A stretch of DNA of 64,000 nucleotides from Cupriavidus respiraculi (GCF_914271545.1 NZ_CAJZAH010000005.1:124001-188000), one strand, 5' to 3'. Counted from the stretch's first letter, positions 35,958 to 46,050 are shown. Notes: generated by a model from the sequence alone, not told the origin. Program-made: numbers and translations.

Positions 35958-36028
35958 CCCGCAACGGCGCCGCGGCGCCGGGATACCGCGATACCGACAC
36001 ACTGACCAGCCGACACAGGAGGATGTTG

Positions 36029-36529
36029 ATGGAGTTCGCCACCACCGATCTTTGCGACGACCACGAGGACCGCCTGGCCGACGGCACGCTGCGCGTGCTG
36101 TCGCCCGGATTCCGCCATTTCGGGCAGCGGCAGCGCTTTGCCGGCCCGGCGGCCACGCTGAAGGTGTTCGAGGACAACTCGCTGGTGCGCGAGGCGGTGG
36201 AGTCGGCCGGCCACGGCCGCGTGCTGGTGGTCGACGGTGGCGGTTCGCTGCGCTGCGCGCTGGTCGGCGGCAAGCTGGGCGAGCTGGCGCAGAACAATGG
36301 CTGGGCCGGCATCGTCGTCAATGGCTGCGTGCGCGATACCGCCGAGCTGGACGCCTGCGCGATCGGCATCCGCGCATTGGACACCCATCCGCGCAAGAGC
36401 CAGAAGCGCAATGCCGGCGAACGCGAGGTTGCGCTGCAGATGCCGGGCGCCGTGGTGCGCCCCGGCAACTGGATCTACGCCGACGCCGACGGCGTGCTGG
36501 TGTCGGACGTCGCTCTGCTCGAGGACTGA
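36029..36529 (+). CDS. rraA: RraA-family protein (RNase E regulator / HMG-aldolase fold)
   Basis: A 166-residue trimeric-fold protein. The family shares [25 protein letters not shown] and [12 protein letters not shown]. The Arg-Asp of VRDTAEL also forms the active site of 4-hydroxy-4-methyl-2-oxoglutarate/oxaloacetate aldolases, so a metal-dependent lyase activity is as possible as RNase E inhibition. AGGAGG lies 6 nt before the ATG at 36029; an ATG at 36023 abuts it and is less likely. The GGCT-like gene follows after 3 bp. Confidence 0.87.
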   Translation: MEFATTDLCDDHEDRLADGTLRVLSPGFRHFGQRQRFAGPAATLKVFEDNSLVREAVESAGHGRVLVVDGGGSLRCALVGGKLGELAQNNGWAGIVVNGCVRDTAELDACAIGIRALDTHPRKSQKRNAGEREVALQMPGAVVRPGNWIYADADGVLVSDVALLED

Positions 36530-36532
36530 GCC

Positions 36533-36943
36533 ATGCCGCTGGTATTCGTGTACGGCACGCTGCGCGCGGGCGAAGCGAACGACCTGAACGAGGCGGCCCG
36601 CCGCCATGGCATTGCCGCGCCCCGTCTGGTAGGCACCGGCTACGTCAGCGGCCGCCTGTACGACTTCGGCAGTTACCCCGGCTATGTGCCCGCGGCGGAC
36701 GGCGCCCGGGTGGTGGGCGATATCTACGAGATCGACGAGGCGCTGATCCCGGTGCTGGACGAGATCGAGGAAGTCTATCCAGGGCAGGCGAGCCTGTTCG
36801 TACGGGTGGAGCATCCGGTCGAATGTCCCGACGGCGCCGTGTCCTGCCTGCTGTATCCGGTCGGGGAACACGCCGTGGCCGGCCTGCCGCCGATTCCGCA
36901 AGGTGACTGGGTCAGCTACCGCCGGGCGCGCGACGCCGGGTAG
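36533..36943 (+). CDS. Gamma-glutamylcyclotransferase (AIG2/GGACT)-like protein
   Basis: A 136-residue protein with the family's N-terminal VYGTLRAGEAN (substrate-binding Tyr-Gly-x-Leu), LYDFGSYPGYVP, and the acidic LDEIEEVY whose Glu79 corresponds to the catalytic Glu in the LDxxEG motif. Members release 5-oxoproline from gamma-glutamyl compounds, but substrates vary and this one is not known. It is 3 bp from rraA and ends the unit at a GC-rich hairpin. Confidence 0.85.
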   Translation: MPLVFVYGTLRAGEANDLNEAARRHGIAAPRLVGTGYVSGRLYDFGSYPGYVPAADGARVVGDIYEIDEALIPVLDEIEEVYPGQASLFVRVEHPVECPDGAVSCLLYPVGEHAVAGLPPIPQGDWVSYRRARDAG

Positions 36944-36973
36944 CCGGCAGCGCGCCGGCGCATCACCGCAGCG

Positions 36974-36995
36974 GCGGCCGCCTTCGGGCGGCCGC
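36974..36995 (+). terminator. GC-rich hairpin with TTCG loop
   Basis: A perfect 9-bp stem (GCGGCCGCC/GGCGGCCGC) closes an extra-stable TTCG tetraloop 30 bp after the GGCT-like gene. The following sequence has only scattered T residues, so termination efficiency is uncertain. Confidence 0.55.
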
Positions 36996-37021
36996 TCTGC
37001 GTTTACGCGCTCGCCGCATTG

Positions 37022-37223
37022 ATTTCACGATGCGGAAAGTTGTTTTGGTGCGCAAAAATACATGCGTGCAAGGCACAAGGGCACGCTCTCATGATGGGGG
37101 ATTGCTTGCCGTATCGTGAAATACGTTCGGCAAGCCCATGAAAACAAAGAGAAATATTTATCGGCGGCGGAGCGGATCGAGGCTGTTGCAACGCGGAAGC
37201 GTTCTCTACACTCTTATATAAGA
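37022..37223 (+). promoter_or_regulatory. Palindrome-rich upstream region of aceA
   Basis: Several symmetric elements lie in this AT-rich control region. ATTTCACGAT (37022-37031) and ATCGTGAAAT (37113-37122) are a 10-bp inverted repeat about 90 bp apart. GCTTGCCG (37104-37111) pairs with CGGCAAGC (37128-37135) around that second copy. A 12-bp perfect palindrome TCTTATATAAGA lies at 37212-37223, about 115 bp before the aceA ATG, directly followed by CATATGACTTA. The last could be an operator or overlap the -10. The regulators are unknown. Confidence 0.5.
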
Positions 37224-37337
37224 CATATGACTTACGGCGCTTTCCGGGCTTGGCCCCGGCCAGGACCCGCGGAATCAGCGCCCCGTCCGTCGCCAGTTTT
37301 GTCTTTGCCCGATCCAACTCAACACCAGGAGAGTGAC

Positions 37338-38630
<1,293 letters not shown>

Positions 38631-38654
38631 GCGGCACGCGCCTGACCCGCCAAT

Positions 38655-38695
38655 GACAACCGCGCCGTGCCCTTGCGGGACACGGCGCGGTTGTC
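38655..38695. terminator. Long hairpin between convergent aceA and usp genes
   Basis: A 15-bp perfect stem (GACAACCGCGCCGTG with CACGGCGCGGTTGTC) continues with an inner CCC/GGG. It lies between the ends of two convergent genes. There is no T-run on either strand, so it may act as a barrier or mRNA-stabilising end rather than a classic terminator. Confidence 0.65.
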
Positions 38696-38722
38696 TCTCG
38701 GTGGGCGGCGTTGCTAACAGGG

Positions 38723-39157
38723 TCAGCGGTAGACGATGACCGGGATGTCGGTGTGCGTGAGGACCTTCTGCGTCTCGCTGCCGAGCAGCAGGCCGGAGAG
38801 CCCGCGGCGGCCGTGCGACGACATGAAGATCACGTCGCAGCCATGGCGCTCGGCGGCGTCGATGATGCCCAGATAGGGCACGGCGAAGGTGGTCATTTCC
38901 GCATCGCACGGCACGTCGAGCGCGGCGGCCGCGGTCTGGATCTCCTTCAGGTACAGCTTCGCCTGGCTTTCGATGCGGTCGCGGAATGCCTGCGGCGCTT
39001 CGACCACGATTTCGCTGAAGGGCGTGTACGGATATTCCTCGAGGCAGACATAGGCGGTCACGCGCGCGCCGATCGCCTTGGCCAGTTCGAGGCCGCCGTC
39101 GATGGCCTTCTTGGACAGCTCGGATCCGTCGGTAGGGAGCAGGATGTGCTTGAACAT
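38723..39157 (-). CDS. Universal stress protein, UspA family
   Basis: A 144-residue single-domain Usp. It begins FKHILLPTDGSELSKKAID and has the ATP-binding signature G-x2-G-x9-G-S/T in SSHGRRGLSGLLLGSET, so it belongs to the ATP-binding subgroup. AGGAGAT precedes the ATG at 39157. It is convergent with aceA and transcribed in the same direction as the upstream lysR gene. The specific stress is unknown. Confidence 0.92.
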   Translation of the reverse strand: MFKHILLPTDGSELSKKAIDGGLELAKAIGARVTAYVCLEEYPYTPFSEIVVEAPQAFRDRIESQAKLYLKEIQTAAAALDVPCDAEMTTFAVPYLGIIDAAERHGCDVIFMSSHGRRGLSGLLLGSETQKVLTHTDIPVIVYR

Positions 39158-39245
39158 GGTGATCTCCTCGTGGCTGATTGACGGGCAGGCCGTGCGGCGC
39201 CTGTGACGTATCCATTGTAGTCAGTGTGGCGCGTAATCCATTGCG

Positions 39246-40211
39246 CTATATCAAACCGAGGGCTTGGGGTTGTCCCGGAGCCTCGTGCCGGGGCGTCCGC
39301 TGCTCGGCGCGGCGCCAGTACGCGGGGTTGCCATAGGTGTTCTTTAGATGATCGATAAAGAGCCGCACGCGCAGCGGCAGGTGCTTGCGCTGCGGAAAGA
39401 CCGCATGGATGCCGATCGGCGGGGCCTGGAATTCGTCCAGCACCGTGACCAGGCGCCCGGTCGCGATCTCGTGGCCAACCTCCCACCACGAACGCCACGC
39501 CAGCCCGTGCCCCTGCAGGCACCACGCGTGCAGCACCGCGCCGTCGGTGCACTCCATCGTGCCCCCGACCTTGACCGATACCGCCTGGCCGTCGATCTGG
39601 AACACCCAGCCGCGCTGCACGTTGGCGCTGGCGCCGAAGGCCAGGCAGTTGTGCTGCGCGAGGTCTTCGGGGGTCGCCGGGGTGCCACGGCGGGCGAGAT
39701 AGTCCGGCGCGGCCACGACCACGCGGCGGTTCTCCGCGAGCCGGATCGACACGAGGCTGGAGTCCGGCAGGTCACCGAGGCGGACGGCGCAGTCGAAGCC
39801 TTCGTTGACGAGGTCGACGACGCGGTCGGACAAGTCCAGCGTCAGCGTCACGTCGGGATGCGATTCGATGAACAGCGGCACCAGCGGCGCTACATGCTTG
39901 CGGCCGAAGCCGGCCGGCGCGGTGATGCGCAGATGGCCGCTGGCCTTGACGCCGCCGGCCGACACGCTGGCCTCGGCGTTCTGCAGGTCGTTGAGGATGC
40001 GCTGGCAGTCTTCCAGGAACGCCGAGCCTTCGAACGTCAGCGTGATCTTGCGGGTGGTACGCACCAGCAGCTTCACGCCCAGCCGTTCCTCCAGCGCGTC
40101 GATGCGCCGGCCGATGATGGCGGGCGCCACGCCCTCGGCGGCCGCGGCGGCCGACAGGCTGCCGCGCGATGCGACCGAGACGAATGTCGTCAGTTGTTTG
40201 AAGTGATCCAC
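39246..40211 (-). CDS. LysR-family transcriptional regulator
   Basis: A 321-residue regulator with the N-terminal HTH (MDHFKQLTTFVSVASRGSLSAAAAAEGVAPAIIGRRI in two parts, about 1-60) and a substrate-binding effector domain (about 90-295). It is divergent from the haloacid-dehalogenase-like gene with 202 bp between, the usual arrangement for a LysR regulator and its target. aceB lies just beyond, so regulation of the glyoxylate bypass is possible. The effector is not identifiable. Confidence 0.9.
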   Translation of the reverse strand: MDHFKQLTTFVSVASRGSLSAAAAAEGVAPAIIGRRIDALEERLGVKLLVRTTRKITLTFEGSAFLEDCQRILNDLQNAEASVSAGGVKASGHLRITAPAGFGRKHVAPLVPLFIESHPDVTLTLDLSDRVVDLVNEGFDCAVRLGDLPDSSLVSIRLAENRRVVVAAPDYLARRGTPATPEDLAQHNCLAFGASANVQRGWVFQIDGQAVSVKVGGTMECTDGAVLHAWCLQGHGLAWRSWWEVGHEIATGRLVTVLDEFQAPPIGIHAVFPQRKHLPLRVRLFIDHLKNTYGNPAYWRRAEQRTPRHEAPGQPQALGLI

Positions 40212-40413
40212 GGGCTTTGCGGGTTTGCGCCGCAGCCGCCGCAGGAAGCAGCGGCCGAGCGGGCGAAGAAGGAAATTCGGGTGCGGATGCGCCTATCGCC
40301 CGCCAAGATTAGTGGTGCAAAAGTAAAAGATCAAGTGACCGGGGCCGGCTATGCCGCGCTGCAGCGGCTGCCTACAATGCCTCCATTCCGGTCAATACTG
40401 AGTCCATCCGCTC

Positions 40414-41115
40414 ATGCCTCCCATCCGTGCCGTCGTGTTCGATGCCTATGGCACGCTGTTCGATGTGTATTCGGTCACGGCGCGCGCGGAGCAGCTGTTT
40501 CCGGGCAAGGGCGAGGCGCTCGCGGTGCTGTGGCGCGACCGCCAGATCGACTACACCCGGCTGCGCACGATGGCCGGCGGGGACGGTGCCTACTACAAGC
40601 CGTTCTGGGCCATTACGGTGGACGCGCTGCGCTACGCCGCGCAGCGGCTGGGCCTGGACCTGGGCGAGACGGCCGAGACGCAGCTGCTCAAGGAGTACGC
40701 CTGCCTTTCCGCCTTCCCGGAAAACCTCGGGGCGCTCAAGCGGCTGCGCGGCGCGGGGCTGCCGCTCGGCATCCTGTCCAACGGCAATCCCGAGATGCTC
40801 GATATCTCGGTCAAGAGCGCCGGCATGCAAGGCCTGTTCGACCATGTGCTGTCGGTCGACGCGGTGCGGCGCTTCAAGACGGCGCCGGAGGCCTATGCGC
40901 TGGGCCCCGCGGCCTTCGGCGTGCCGGCCGCCGAGATGCTGTTCGTGTCGTCGAACTGCTGGGACGCCTGCGGCGCCACGTGGTTCGGCTACACCACGTT
41001 CTGGATCAACCGTGCCGGCCATCCGGCGGAGCGGCTCGACGTGTCGCCCGCCGGCACCGGGCACGACATGAATGACCTGCTCGCATTCGCCCGCTCGCGC
41101 GGCGTGGCGGTATGA
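40414..41115 (+). CDS. HAD-family (S)-2-haloacid dehalogenase-like hydrolase
   Basis: A 233-residue cytoplasmic HAD enzyme. Nucleophile Asp10 lies in VFDAYGTLFDVYS; other matches to 2-haloacid dehalogenases are LWRDRQIDYTRLR with Arg41, LSNGNPEML (Ser122/Asn123), Lys155 and SSNCWDACGA (Ser179-Asp184). True substrates may be 2-chloro acids or an unrelated phosphate or carboxylate. A TACAAT element lies at 40373-40378. It is 46 bp before aceB on the same strand. Confidence 0.88.
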   Translation: MPPIRAVVFDAYGTLFDVYSVTARAEQLFPGKGEALAVLWRDRQIDYTRLRTMAGGDGAYYKPFWAITVDALRYAAQRLGLDLGETAETQLLKEYACLSAFPENLGALKRLRGAGLPLGILSNGNPEMLDISVKSAGMQGLFDHVLSVDAVRRFKTAPEAYALGPAAFGVPAAEMLFVSSNCWDACGATWFGYTTFWINRAGHPAERLDVSPAGTGHDMNDLLAFARSRGVAV

Positions 41116-41161
41116 CAAGAGCGGGCGCGACATCCCAACCATCGAACACAGGAGAACACTG

Positions 41162-42745
41162 ATGGCCATCACGCTGCCTGCGGGCATGAAGATTACCGGC
41201 GATATCCTGCCGGCCTACGAAGACATCCTCACGCCGGAAGCGCTGGCCCTGGTGGACAAGCTGCATCGCGCGTTCGAACCGCGCCGCCAGCAATTGCTGG
41301 CCGCCCGCGTGGAGCGCGCGCGCCGCCTGGACGCCGGCGAGCGTCCCGATTTCCTGGCCGAGACCAAGAGCATCCGCGAAGGCGACTGGAAGGTCGCGCC
41401 GATTCCGCCGGCGCTGCATTGCCGCCGCGTGGAAATCACCGGCCCGGTCGAGGCCAAGATGGTGATCAACGCCTTCAATTCGGGCGCCGACAGCTACATG
41501 ACCGACTTCGAGGACTCGAACTCCCCGAACTGGCACAACCAGGTCCAGGGCCAGGTCAACCTGAAGGCCGCCATCCGCCGCACCCTGACGCACGAGGCCA
41601 ACGGCAAGCAGTACAAGCTCAACGACAAGATCGCCACGCTGCAGGTGCGCCCGCGCGGCTGGCACCTGGACGAGAAGCACGTCACCATCGACGGCCAGCG
41701 CGTCTCGGGCGGCATCTTCGACTTCGCGCTGTTCCTGTTCCACAACGCCAAGGAGCAGCTGGCGCGCGGCGCCGGCCCGTACTTCTACCTGCCGAAGATG
41801 GAGAGCCATCTGGAAGCGCGCCTGTGGAACGACGTGTTCGTGATGGCGCAGAACGAGATCGGCCTGCCGCAGGGCACCATCAAGGCCACCGTGCTGATCG
41901 AGACCATCCTCGCCGCCTTCGAGATGGAAGAGATCCTGTACGAGCTGCGCGAGCACAGCGCGGGCCTGAACGCCGGCCGCTGGGACTACATCTTCTCGTG
42001 CATCAAGAAGTTCAAGACCGACAAGGACTTCTGCCTGGCCGACCGCGCCAAGGTCACGATGACGGCGCCGTTCATGCGCGCCTATGCGCTGCTGCTGCTC
42101 AAGACCTGCCACAAGCGCGGCGCGCCCGCCATCGGCGGCATGAGCGCGCTGATCCCGATCAAGAACGATCCGGAGAAGAACGCGGTGGCCATGCAGGGCA
42201 TCATCAGCGACAAGCGCCGCGATGCCGAGGACGGCTACGACGGCGGCTGGGTCGCGCACCCGGGCCTGGTCGAGCCGGCGATGAAGGAATTCGTCACCGT
42301 GCTGGGCGACAAGCCCAACCAGTTCGAGAAGCAGCGTCCGGATGTCAACGTAACGGCCGCCGACCTGCTGAACTTCCAGCCGGAGACGCCGATCACCGAG
42401 GCCGGCCTGCGCATGAACATCAATGTCGGCATCCACTACCTGGGCGCGTGGCTCGACGGCAACGGCTGCGTGCCGATCCACAACCTGATGGAAGACGCCG
42501 CCACCGCGGAGATCTCCCGCTCGCAGGTGTGGCAGTGGATCCGCTCGCCCAAGGGCGTGCTCGACGACGGCCGCAAGGTCACCGCCGAGCTGGTGCGCGC
42601 GCTGATTCCCGAGGAACTGGCCAAGGTCAAGGCTTCGGTCGGCGGCAGCCAGGCCTACGACCGCGCCGCGGTGATCTTCGAGCAGATGTCCACCTCGGAG
42701 CAATTCGCCGAGTTCCTGACGCTGCCGCTGTACGAGGAAATCTGA
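41162..42745 (+). CDS. aceB: Malate synthase A
   Basis: A 527-residue enzyme condensing glyoxylate with acetyl-CoA to malate, the second step of the glyoxylate bypass. The length and the motifs SYMTDFEDSNSPNWHNQVQGQ, YLPKMESHLEARLWNDVF and NVGIHYLGAWLDGNGCVPI place it in the A isoform (not the larger GlcB). AGGAGAAC precedes the ATG at 41162. It may be cotranscribed with the HAD gene 46 bp upstream and ends at an intrinsic terminator. Confidence 0.97.
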   Translation: MAITLPAGMKITGDILPAYEDILTPEALALVDKLHRAFEPRRQQLLAARVERARRLDAGERPDFLAETKSIREGDWKVAPIPPALHCRRVEITGPVEAKMVINAFNSGADSYMTDFEDSNSPNWHNQVQGQVNLKAAIRRTLTHEANGKQYKLNDKIATLQVRPRGWHLDEKHVTIDGQRVSGGIFDFALFLFHNAKEQLARGAGPYFYLPKMESHLEARLWNDVFVMAQNEIGLPQGTIKATVLIETILAAFEMEEILYELREHSAGLNAGRWDYIFSCIKKFKTDKDFCLADRAKVTMTAPFMRAYALLLLKTCHKRGAPAIGGMSALIPIKNDPEKNAVAMQGIISDKRRDAEDGYDGGWVAHPGLVEPAMKEFVTVLGDKPNQFEKQRPDVNVTAADLLNFQPETPITEAGLRMNINVGIHYLGAWLDGNGCVPIHNLMEDAATAEISRSQVWQWIRSPKGVLDDGRKVTAELVRALIPEELAKVKASVGGSQAYDRAAVIFEQMSTSEQFAEFLTLPLYEEI

Positions 42746-42781
42746 ACGGGGGCCCTTGCCGGCTTTCCGCCATGCAGCACG

Positions 42782-42817
42782 AAAAACCCGCCGCCTCGCG
42801 CGCGCGGGTTTTTTTGT
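42782..42817 (+). terminator. Intrinsic terminator after aceB
   Basis: AAAAACCCGC pairs with GCGGGTTTTT around a GC-rich loop, followed by a further T-run with one G. It ends aceB transcription before the SRPBCC gene. Confidence 0.88.
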
Positions 42818-42864
42818 TTTGGGTGGCGCCCGAAGCGATTCATAATGGCGGCTAGCAGATTCGG

Positions 42865-43347
42865 ATGGAGAGAACGTTGTATTTCGAACACCTGGTTGAG
42901 ATAAACGACCCCGGCAATGCCGGCCTGGAGCCGCTGACCGCCGAACAGCTCTGGCAGGGCCTGGTGCTGCGGACCCAGTCGCCGGAGCTGTTCGTGCTCG
43001 GGCTGGACCGCGCCGAGATCGTGGGTCAGGGCGAGGACTGGGTCGAACGGGTGCTGCATTTCGGCGCCGCCTCGGTGTGCGACCGCGTGGTCCTGGAGCC
43101 CCGCCGTCAGGTGCGCTACGAGACCGCCGCCACCGACCAGCACGCCGGCGGTACGCTGACCATGAGCATCGAGACGCCGGGGCCCGGCGCGTTGCTGCTG
43201 CGCTTCACCTACCAGACCACGCTGCCATCCACCGACGAAACCGGGGACGACCGCTATTCCGAAATCGTCAAGTCGGCCTATCACGAGGCCGATATCGATA
43301 CGGTCCGCAAGATCCGCGAACTCGCCAGCAGCGGAAGGCTCGGGTGA
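42865..43347 (+). CDS. AtaL-like SRPBCC protein (DUF1857)
   Basis: A 160-residue protein with the DUF1857/AtaL pattern: YFEHLVEINDPGN, PLTAEQLWQGLVLR, VERVLHFG and a C-terminal helix (VKSAYHEADIDTVRKIREL). The helix-grip fold binds hydrophobic ligands; function is unknown. A TTG at 42877 with GGAGAG about 5 nt upstream would give MYFEHLVEIND and may be the true start; the ATG at 42865 is annotated. CATAAT at 42841-42846 may be the -10. Its stop overlaps the GTG of the next gene, so the two are coupled. Confidence 0.75.
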   Translation: MERTLYFEHLVEINDPGNAGLEPLTAEQLWQGLVLRTQSPELFVLGLDRAEIVGQGEDWVERVLHFGAASVCDRVVLEPRRQVRYETAATDQHAGGTLTMSIETPGPGALLLRFTYQTTLPSTDETGDDRYSEIVKSAYHEADIDTVRKIRELASSGRLG

Positions 43348-44846
43348 GCGCGGGGGCGATGCCGCCAGACGGGGAGGGCGGCCGGGGGCAGCCCACCCGC
43401 GCCTCGCTGCGCGCGCGCTATGGCGACAAGGCGCGCTGGCTGGTTCTGCTCACCCTGATGCTCGGGACGATGTCGTCGATCGTCTCGTCCACCATCGTCA
43501 ACGTCGCCATCCCCGACCTGAGCCGGCATTTCGCGCTGGGGCAGGAGCGCGCGCAGTGGGTCGCCGCCAGCTTCATGATCGCGATGACGCTGGCGATGCT
43601 GCTCACGCCGTGGCTGCTCAACCGCTACGGCCTGCGGCGCACCTTCCTCGGCGCCTCGTTGCTGCTCGGCACGGGCGGTCTGATCGGCGGGCTCGCGCCG
43701 AACTACGGCATCATGATCGCCATGCGCGTGGCCGAGGGCATCGCCGCGGGCATCATGCAGCCGCTGCCCAATATCCTGATCCTGCGCGTGTTCGAGCAGC
43801 GCGAGCAGGGCAAGGCCATCAGCCTGTTCGGCTTCGGCGTGGTGCTCGCGCCCGCGCTGGGGCCGAGCCTGGGCGGCTTTCTGGTCGAGGCCTTCGGCTG
43901 GCGCTCGATCTTCTTCGTGGTGATTCCGCTCACCGCCATCAGCATCTGGATGGCGCGCCGCTTCATGGCCATCGATTCGTCGATGATGGGCGAGCGCAAG
44001 CCGCTGGACTGGCAGGGCCTGATGCTCGCCGGCGTGGCCACCGTGGTGCTGCTCAACGGCGTGGTGGAGCTGCGCAACGACATCGGCATCGGCCTGCTGC
44101 TGATCGCGCTGGGCGTGGCGCTGCTGCTGTGCTTCGTGCTGTGGCAGCTGCGCGCGTCCGACCCGCTGATGAACATGCGGCTGTACAGCTATCGCCAGTT
44201 CGCCGCGGGCGCGGTGGTGGCGTTCATCTATGGCGCCGGGCTGTTCGGCTCGACCTATCTGCTGCCGGTCTACATGCAGATGGCGCTGGCCTACACGCCC
44301 TCGCGGGCGGGGCTGGTGCTGCTGCCGGCCGGCATCGTGCTGGGCCTGACCATCGCGGTGGCGGGGCGCATGACCGACCGCGTGCCGCCGCACTACCAGG
44401 TCTCGTTCGGGCTGGCGCTGCTGGCGCTGTCGTTCCTGCTGATGGCCACGGGCTCGCAGGCCACGCCTTACCTGCTGCTGTTGCTGTGGGCGGTGATCGG
44501 CCGTATCGGCCTGGGTTGCATCCTGCCGTCGCTCTCGCTCGGCGCGATGCGCGGCGTGGACTACTCGCTGATCGCGCAGGGCTCCAGCGTGATCAACTTC
44601 CTGCGCCAGCTTGGCGGCGCCATCGGCGTGGGGCTCGCCGGCGTGGGCCTGCAGTGGCGGCTGGAGTCGCACGGAGCGGTGCTGGGGGACGTGGGCGGCG
44701 CTGTCGGCGGGGCGGTGGATGCCGCGGCGTCCGCGGCCCGCATCCGCGCCTTCGACGAAACCTTCCTGGCGGTGGGCGTGGTCATCGCCACCGCCATCCT
44801 GGCCGCCTGGCGCATACGGCCGAAGCCGGCGGCGCCGGCGGCCTGA
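43344..44846 (+). CDS. DHA2-family MFS efflux transporter (EmrB/QacA type)
   Basis: A 500-residue 14-segment drug:proton antiporter-like protein. It shows the DHA2 helix-1 motif MSSIVSSTIVNVAIPDL, QWVAASFMIAMTLAM, and motif C-like GPSLGGFLVEAFGWRSIFF. The GTG at 43344 overlaps the previous stop (GTGA) and has GGAAGG 5 nt upstream; an ATG at 43359 is an alternative. No membrane-fusion partner (EmrA) is adjacent. Substrate unknown. Confidence 0.87.
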   Translation: MSAGAMPPDGEGGRGQPTRASLRARYGDKARWLVLLTLMLGTMSSIVSSTIVNVAIPDLSRHFALGQERAQWVAASFMIAMTLAMLLTPWLLNRYGLRRTFLGASLLLGTGGLIGGLAPNYGIMIAMRVAEGIAAGIMQPLPNILILRVFEQREQGKAISLFGFGVVLAPALGPSLGGFLVEAFGWRSIFFVVIPLTAISIWMARRFMAIDSSMMGERKPLDWQGLMLAGVATVVLLNGVVELRNDIGIGLLLIALGVALLLCFVLWQLRASDPLMNMRLYSYRQFAAGAVVAFIYGAGLFGSTYLLPVYMQMALAYTPSRAGLVLLPAGIVLGLTIAVAGRMTDRVPPHYQVSFGLALLALSFLLMATGSQATPYLLLLLWAVIGRIGLGCILPSLSLGAMRGVDYSLIAQGSSVINFLRQLGGAIGVGLAGVGLQWRLESHGAVLGDVGGAVGGAVDAAASAARIRAFDETFLAVGVVIATAILAAWRIRPKPAAPAA

Positions 44847-44858
44847 GCGGCGCGGCGC

Positions 44859-45128
44859 TCAGCTCGCCGCGCCGCTTTGCAGTTCCTGCACCAGCTCGAT
44901 GTACTTCTGCATCGCTTCGTCCTTGCTCGTGCCCTTGAGCGATTCCCAGGCTTCGAACTTGTAGCGGCCGACGAAGTCCGTCATGCCGGGCTTGTCGCCG
45001 TGGGCGTCGCCCTCGCTGCCTTGCTTGTACAGCGCGTACAGGCGCAACAGGGTCATGTTGCTGGGCCGCTCGGCCAACTGCTTGACGTCGGACTGGGCCT
45101 GCTCGAAGCGGGTGGCGAGATCGCTCAT
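44859..45128 (-). CDS. Acyl-CoA-binding protein
   Basis: An 89-residue four-helix ACBP. Diagnostic are LYALYKQGSEGD, KPGMTDFVGRYKFEAWESLKGTSKDEAMQ (in two parts) and the final YIELVQEL. It binds medium and long acyl-CoA esters in the cytoplasm. ACBPs are typical of eukaryotes and occur only in some bacteria, including Burkholderiales. AGGAG lies 7-8 nt before the ATG at 45128. It is convergent with the MFS gene 12 bp away. Confidence 0.93.
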   Translation of the reverse strand: MSDLATRFEQAQSDVKQLAERPSNMTLLRLYALYKQGSEGDAHGDKPGMTDFVGRYKFEAWESLKGTSKDEAMQKYIELVQELQSGAAS

Positions 45129-45270
45129 GGTGGTGCTCCTCGGTACGTGGATGGACCGGCCGATGATAGCCGCGCCCGGGGTCCGCGGGCGCCGTAAAAA
45201 ATGGAGGGCGGCCTCGGTCGCTCCGCGCCGGGCGCTCGGCGCGGCGCCAGGCTGCGGCTACAATCGCGGC

Positions 45271-46050
45271 ATGTCCTGGATTCTCGCAGTTGAAACCTCC
45301 ACCGAGTGGTGTTCCGTCGCGCTCGGGCGCCGTCGCCCCGATGCCGGCGAAGGCGGCCCCGCGTGCCTCGTGCGCCATGAACACACCGGTCCCCGCTCGT
45401 CCAGCCGCATCCTGCCCGCCGTGGGCGAGGTGCTTGCCGAGGCCGGCATCGCTCTGGCGGATTGCGCGGCCATTGCTTTCGGCGCCGGTCCCGGCTCCTT
45501 CACCGGCCTGCGTACCGCCTGCGGCGTGGCGCAGGGCCTGGCCTTCGGCGCCGATCTTCCCGTGGTTCCTGTCAATTCGCTGATGGCCTGCGCCGAGCGC
45601 GTGCGCCTGGGCGAGCCCCGCCATCCCGCGCTGCCCGCGGGCATGCCGGTACTGGTCGCGCTCGATGCGCGCATGGACGAGGCCTATGCCGGCGCCTTCC
45701 GCTACGACGCCGCGGCGCGCGCGTGGCAGGCGTTGACGCCGATGCAGGTCTGCGGCCCGGACCGGGTCGTGCTGCCGGACTCGCCGTTCTGGCTGGCCGG
45801 CAATGCCGCCACCGTGTTCGGCGAGCGCCTGGCCGCCGCGGGCGCGGCCGCGCATGCCGTGCCCGAAGCGATGCCGCACGCCGCCGCCGTGGTCTCGCTG
45901 GCGCTCGATGCGCTGGCGCGCGGCGACACGGTCGACGCGGCGGACGCCATGCCGCTGTACCTGCGCGACAAGGTCGCGCAGACCATCGCGGAGCGCCAGG
46001 CCGCGGCCGAGAGCCGCGCGACGCTGGCCAGCGCCGGAGAGCGGCCGTGA
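45271..46050 (+). CDS. tsaB: tRNA t6A biosynthesis protein TsaB
   Basis: A 259-residue ASKHA-fold protein that with TsaD, TsaE and TsaC makes the N6-threonylcarbamoyl-adenosine of ANN-decoding tRNAs. It begins MSWILAVETSTEWCSVAL and contains the TsaB hallmark FGAGPGSFTGLRTACGVAQGLAFG (in two parts). A TACAAT -10-like hexamer ends only 6 nt before the ATG, so the message may be leaderless. It overlaps rimI by 4 nt. Confidence 0.95.
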   Translation: MSWILAVETSTEWCSVALGRRRPDAGEGGPACLVRHEHTGPRSSSRILPAVGEVLAEAGIALADCAAIAFGAGPGSFTGLRTACGVAQGLAFGADLPVVPVNSLMACAERVRLGEPRHPALPAGMPVLVALDARMDEAYAGAFRYDAAARAWQALTPMQVCGPDRVVLPDSPFWLAGNAATVFGERLAAAGAAAHAVPEAMPHAAAVVSLALDALARGDTVDAADAMPLYLRDKVAQTIAERQAAAESRATLASAGERP

